A stretch of DNA of 9,773 nucleotides from Thermoplasmata archaeon (GTDB lineage Archaea; Thermoplasmatota; E2; UBA202; JdFR-43): assembly GCA_021162305.1 (NCBI GenBank), contig JAGGYX010000017.1:1-9773 (forward strand), written 5' to 3'. Shown in pieces: positions 6,761 to 9,773 of this stretch. The first letter of the stretch is position 1; each line of letters begins with the position of its first letter. The position numbers and the translations under genes are program-made. Under the pieces are notes generated by a model, which saw only the letters and a program-made list of their open reading frames with translations, made no database searches and was not told the DNA's origin.

Positions 6761-9049
6761 ATGAAGATAGGAAAATTAACAATTTTTTTGGTTGGGGGAT
6801 TAGTGATAGCTTTAGCTATCGCAGCAGAAACAAATGCATTAACATTCGATGGAAAACCAGTTTTGAGTAATGAAACACCAGCAAACAAAAGCATAAATGT
6901 TGCTTTGAATCCAACTCTTTCTGTATATGTAAGCGATCCTGATGGCGATTTAATGAATATAACAATAAATGTCACAAATGCAGATGGTGGTTACTGGGCG
7001 GTTACATATTATAATGCTGGAAATGGAACATACAGCTATAATCTGGGACATATTGGAACATACGGAAAAACATATTACTGGGAGGTATCAGCGTATGATG
7101 GCGAGTATTACACAAATGAAACATATCATTTTACCACAATTGGCTTGGTTGTAAATCAAAATACGAGCGAGGAATACCACACAATACAGGATGCAATAAA
7201 TAATGCAAGTAATGGCAACATAATCGTTGTTCACGATGGAATATATAGGGAGAATGTTGTTGTAAACAAAAGTGTTGTAATCATGAATGGCTCAAAGCCA
7301 GTTATAGATGGCAAAGGTGGCGTTGCTTTCAACATAACTGCAAACAATGTGAGCATTATAGGATTCAATATAACAAATTCAAGTTATGGAATAAAATGCA
7401 ATGCTTCTGGTTTTCATATAGCAAACAATACATTCTGGTATGATGACCATGGATTTTACTGGAAGATTAGCGAGTTGCCAATGGATGATTATACCATATA
7501 TGATGGAATTGTTGAAAAGAATGAGTTTTATATGAATAAAAACAATGATGCGATCCATGCTGATATTGACTTGGGTTATGATGGCAATGGACCATATAAT
7601 GTTACAATAGGAAATATAACGATATGGGATAACACATTTTACATGAATGGAACTTCTGCCAAAGGCATAGATATGGATGAAAAAGTCTATGATTTGGATG
7701 GAGGGAATATTTCAATGGGAGTGGTGAATATAAGCAATAACAAAATTTATGGAGGTTATGGAGCTATTTATTTCTATGGTGACTTTTATGGCAATTCATA
7801 TTATTTAACTGATGTAAGTGTTAACGTTGATGATGTCATAATAAATAAAAACATTATGCTGGATCAATCATCTTGTGGTATATCCATGGATTATTACGAT
7901 GCCGACTACTGGGACGGAAACACAACTGGAGTATATGGTGATTTGCTCATAAATGGCAATACAATAAAATCAGATGGCGCAAATGCAATCTCTCTTTCAG
8001 ATTATGCATACTGGGATTATTTCTATGATAATGCAAGTTTAACAACTGGAGATATTTATATTGAGAGAAATAAGATAGATGTTGGAGGAGAAGGCATATA
8101 TCTTTATTACGCATACGGTGCTGAAGGATTTTATGATAACGCAAGCATTACCATGGGAAATGCATTCATAGATGATAATAAAATTTACAATTCTTCTTAT
8201 GGAATGGATATTCACGTGGGGGATTTTGGAGGTATGCATAATGATGCTATGGCAACAATGGCATTTCTCAACATTTCAAATAACATCATAAATTCAAGCA
8301 AGGATGGCATCTATTTCTATGCAGGATATTTAGGCTATGAAATGCATGATAATGCAAGTGTTGTTATAGGAGATTTTATCATCCATCACAATAACATAAC
8401 CGCAAACGATAGCTATAATGGTACCCATATATATGCAGAATACTGGGGCTACAATATGTATGGCAATTCATCCTGCAACATAGGAAATTTCAAAATTATG
8501 AAGAATAATGTGAGCTGTAAAAATGGAATTTATTTCGAATACTTCCAGTATGTTGGCTATAACCTATATGATAATGCAAGCATTGTTATAGAAGATTTTG
8601 CAATAGATGATAACATAATAAATGCAACAGAAGATGGAATATACATCAATCCCTCATATTTCTATTACTGGGGTTATGAAATGTATGATAATGCAAGCGT
8701 TGTTATAGGAAATTTCTCATTTAATAGGAATAAAATTAAAGCAGGAAGTGATGGAATATATCTCTATATGAATGAGTGGGCAACTTATATGTATAATAAC
8801 TCTGCATTTTATCTCGGGGAATTTGAATTTATTGGAAATGAAATAGAAGCAGGTGGCTACGGCTTATATGTATGGCCATCCTATATGGGCTGGTATATGT
8901 ATGATAATGCAACAGCAATGATTGGGGACTGGTATATTATATGGAATAATATCACATCTGGATATAATGGAATAGATACTGGACCGGGTGTTGGTTATTC
9001 AATGTATGATAATACAAGCTGTTATGGGCAATTTCTTCATCATGCATAA
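6761..9049 (+). CDS. Secreted NosD-like parallel beta-helix surface protein (5' part, ends at a frame break)
   Basis: 762 codons before a stop at 9047-9049. Residues 1-26 form a signal peptide (MKIGKLTIFLVGGLVIALAI, then a small-residue stretch ending NA). Residues about 38-128 are an Ig/Fn3-like domain with ALNPTLSVYVSDPDGD (48-63) and a YYWEVSAYDG strand (105-114). From about 139 a NosD/CASH-type beta-helix starts with YHTIQDAINNASNGNIIVV, then YRENVVVNKSVVI. Later rungs follow N-x-I-x-x-G-I-Y patterns. From roughly residue 384 the helix becomes an array of about 36-residue units containing YDNAS. Sequons are dense, about 16 in the first 230 residues, so heavy glycosylation is likely. The final 6 residues (QFLHHA) fall outside the repeat pattern, which resumes in another frame at 9030. 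It is probably one gene with the following segment. Possible roles are adhesion, polysaccharide binding or S-layer association; no catalytic residues can be named. Confidence 0.88.
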   Translation: MKIGKLTIFLVGGLVIALAIAAETNALTFDGKPVLSNETPANKSINVALNPTLSVYVSDPDGDLMNITINVTNADGGYWAVTYYNAGNGTYSYNLGHIGTYGKTYYWEVSAYDGEYYTNETYHFTTIGLVVNQNTSEEYHTIQDAINNASNGNIIVVHDGIYRENVVVNKSVVIMNGSKPVIDGKGGVAFNITANNVSIIGFNITNSSYGIKCNASGFHIANNTFWYDDHGFYWKISELPMDDYTIYDGIVEKNEFYMNKNNDAIHADIDLGYDGNGPYNVTIGNITIWDNTFYMNGTSAKGIDMDEKVYDLDGGNISMGVVNISNNKIYGGYGAIYFYGDFYGNSYYLTDVSVNVDDVIINKNIMLDQSSCGISMDYYDADYWDGNTTGVYGDLLINGNTIKSDGANAISLSDYAYWDYFYDNASLTTGDIYIERNKIDVGGEGIYLYYAYGAEGFYDNASITMGNAFIDDNKIYNSSYGMDIHVGDFGGMHNDAMATMAFLNISNNIINSSKDGIYFYAGYLGYEMHDNASVVIGDFIIHHNNITANDSYNGTHIYAEYWGYNMYGNSSCNIGNFKIMKNNVSCKNGIYFEYFQYVGYNLYDNASIVIEDFAIDDNIINATEDGIYINPSYFYYWGYEMYDNASVVIGNFSFNRNKIKAGSDGIYLYMNEWATYMYNNSAFYLGEFEFIGNEIEAGGYGLYVWPSYMGWYMYDNATAMIGDWYIIWNNITSGYNGIDTGPGVGYSMYDNTSCYGQFLHHA
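9020..9032 (+). other. Frameshift site in the beta-helix gene (apparent 2-base loss)
   Basis: The frame starting at 6761 reads ...MYDNTSCY and then leaves the repeat pattern, stopping at 9049. From 9030 another frame reads NFFIMHNNIS and keeps the repeat to the window end. In nearly every other unit exactly three residues lie between the N-A/S-S core and the Gly position. Adding two bases within TGTTATGGG (for example AT, giving TAT ATG GGC) restores this spacing; removing one base leaves the unit one residue short. The break may be a real mutation, a sequencing or assembly error, or less likely a programmed event. Confidence 0.75.
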
Positions 9050-9773
9050 CAACATTTCTTCAAGTGGCTATTATGCAATATTGTATGCAGTTTATGATAG
9101 TGGAGAAAATGTATATGGCAATTCAAGCGTTGTCATAGGAGAAACTCACATAACAAACAATACAGTAAATACCTCATCTTATGCAGTATATTTCTATTAT
9201 TATTATGTGGCGTATGGTATGTATAACAACTCCTCTCTTTTCATGGAAGATGTTTATATAGAAAATAACCCTGCATTGAATTCATTGGCCAGCGATGCAA
9301 TTTATATTTATTATTATGAGGAGGATGTTGCATACTACATGTATAACAATTCATCAGCAAGACTGCCGGATTTCATAATAAGGAATAATATCATAAATGC
9401 TTCTGGAGAAGGGATAGAGATGTATACATATGAAAACCCAGAGTATGTATATGACAATTCATCCATTTACTTTGGAGGATGGCTCATAGATAATAACACA
9501 ATTTTTGCTGAGAATGGCATTTATTTGGATTATGATGATTTCTGCTATGAGAATTATGATAATAGTACAACAGAGATAGGAAATATTACAATTATAAACA
9601 ACAGGATACATGCTGGTAATATAGGAATAGATGTCTATTATAATGACATTGGAGATTACCTGTATGACAATGCAAGTCTTATTGTAGGAAATGTGATCAT
9701 TCATAATAATACTGTAAACTGTACTTACGGAATTGAAATAGATTATGACTATGTTTATGCTGATGAATATAGC
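9030..9773 (+). CDS. Continuation of the beta-helix surface protein in a shifted frame (partial at both ends)
   Basis: Open for 248 codons from 9030 to the last base with no start codon of its own at the join. It begins NFFIMHNNISSSG and carries six more repeat anchors: YGNSS, YNNSS, YNNSS, YDNSS, YDNST and YDNAS, each followed by a rung of the I-x-N-N-x-I type. Composition, sequon density and Tyr richness match the part before the break, so this is the same gene product. Residues of the joined protein already exceed 1,000 and the C-terminal anchor, if any, lies outside. If the frame break is real in the genome, this segment would be untranslated or made only after frameshifting. Confidence 0.8.

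Larger units (their letters stand above)
7910..9773 (+). repeat. Intragenic tandem array of about 108-base units encoding 36-residue Tyr/Asn-rich beta-helix repeats
   Basis: Aligning on the aromatic or His codon of the Y-D-N-A-S core gives unit anchors at 7910, 8024, 8132, 8237, 8345, 8459, 8567, 8684, 8792, 8900, 9005, 9114, 9222, 9342, 9450, 9555 and 9663. Spacing is most often exactly 108 bases. The departures (105, 114, 117, 120) are whole codons, except the 109-base step from 9005 to 9114 where the frame breaks. Each unit reads roughly YDNAS-x3-G-x4-I-x2-N-x-I, a variable turn, then GIYLY and a Tyr/Trp/Gly-rich link of about 10 residues. The rung is a normal beta-helix turn; the aromatic insert between rungs is the distinctive part. 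The array continues past the window end. Confidence 0.85.

Noticed and set aside
6805..6820. Perfect inverted repeat, 7-base arms with a 2-base loop (GATAGCT TT AGCTATC)
   Set aside because: It lies within the signal-peptide codons of the beta-helix gene, the loop is too small for a good hairpin, and a single short palindrome in AT-rich DNA can arise by chance.
9017..9049. Programmed ribosomal frameshift
   Set aside because: No long slippery run or evident downstream stem; the 2-base register change is better explained by a deletion or sequence error.
7910..9773. Regularly spaced repeats that could suggest a CRISPR array
   Set aside because: The period is 108 bases, units are diverged and differ by whole codons, and they encode a continuous beta-helix protein; no short identical repeats with unique spacers.
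9030..9773. Segment as a separate second surface-protein gene
   Set aside because: No start codon, promoter or signal peptide at the join, and the repeat pattern runs through the break without a missing unit, so a frameshifted single gene is the simpler reading.

Overview
The window is AT-rich and compactly coded, and it looks archaeal and most likely euryarchaeal. The evidence is an archaeal-type TadA/GspE secretion ATPase coupled to a FlaJ/TadC-like membrane protein, a HerA-like DUF87 ATPase, a short Tsr3 (DUF367) rRNA-modification enzyme, and TATA-like boxes about 25 bases upstream of starts that often lack a ribosome binding site (leaderless style). The Ig-like domain followed by a NosD-like beta-helix, with many N-glycosylation sequons, resembles surface proteins of Thermoplasmatota and related lineages. 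That placement is inferred from sequence style only.

Left part (1-3434, minus strand): a two-gene operon. A 714-residue secretion/pilus assembly ATPase comes first (3434 to 1290). Its TGA stop overlaps the ATG of a multi-spanning FlaJ/TadC-like platform protein (1293 to beyond base 1). Together these form the motor and inner-membrane platform of a type IV pilus-like or type II secretion-like machine. No pilin or prepilin peptidase is visible, so any substrate genes lie outside the window.

Middle part (3433-6120, plus strand): a HerA-like ATPase of 407 residues is divergent from the secretion ATPase, and the two ATG codons share two bases. After 24 bases it is followed by a 479-residue secreted protein of unknown function with a signal peptide and an acidic, Asp-rich loop. 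The latter converges, with a 9-base overlap, on a minus-strand Tsr3 gene (6609-6112), a housekeeping gene with no evident tie to its neighbours.

Right part (6610-9773): a 151-base intergenic region carries promoters in both directions. It is followed by a very large secreted, glycosylation-prone, right-handed beta-helix protein. Its second half is an array of about 36-residue (108-base) Tyr/Asn-rich repeats that runs off the right end of the window. The reading frame breaks once, near 9023-9030, and the repeat continues at once in another frame to base 9773. The repeat register suggests a 2-base loss. This array and its frame break are the most unusual things in the window. I see no RNA genes, insertion sequences or CRISPR array.
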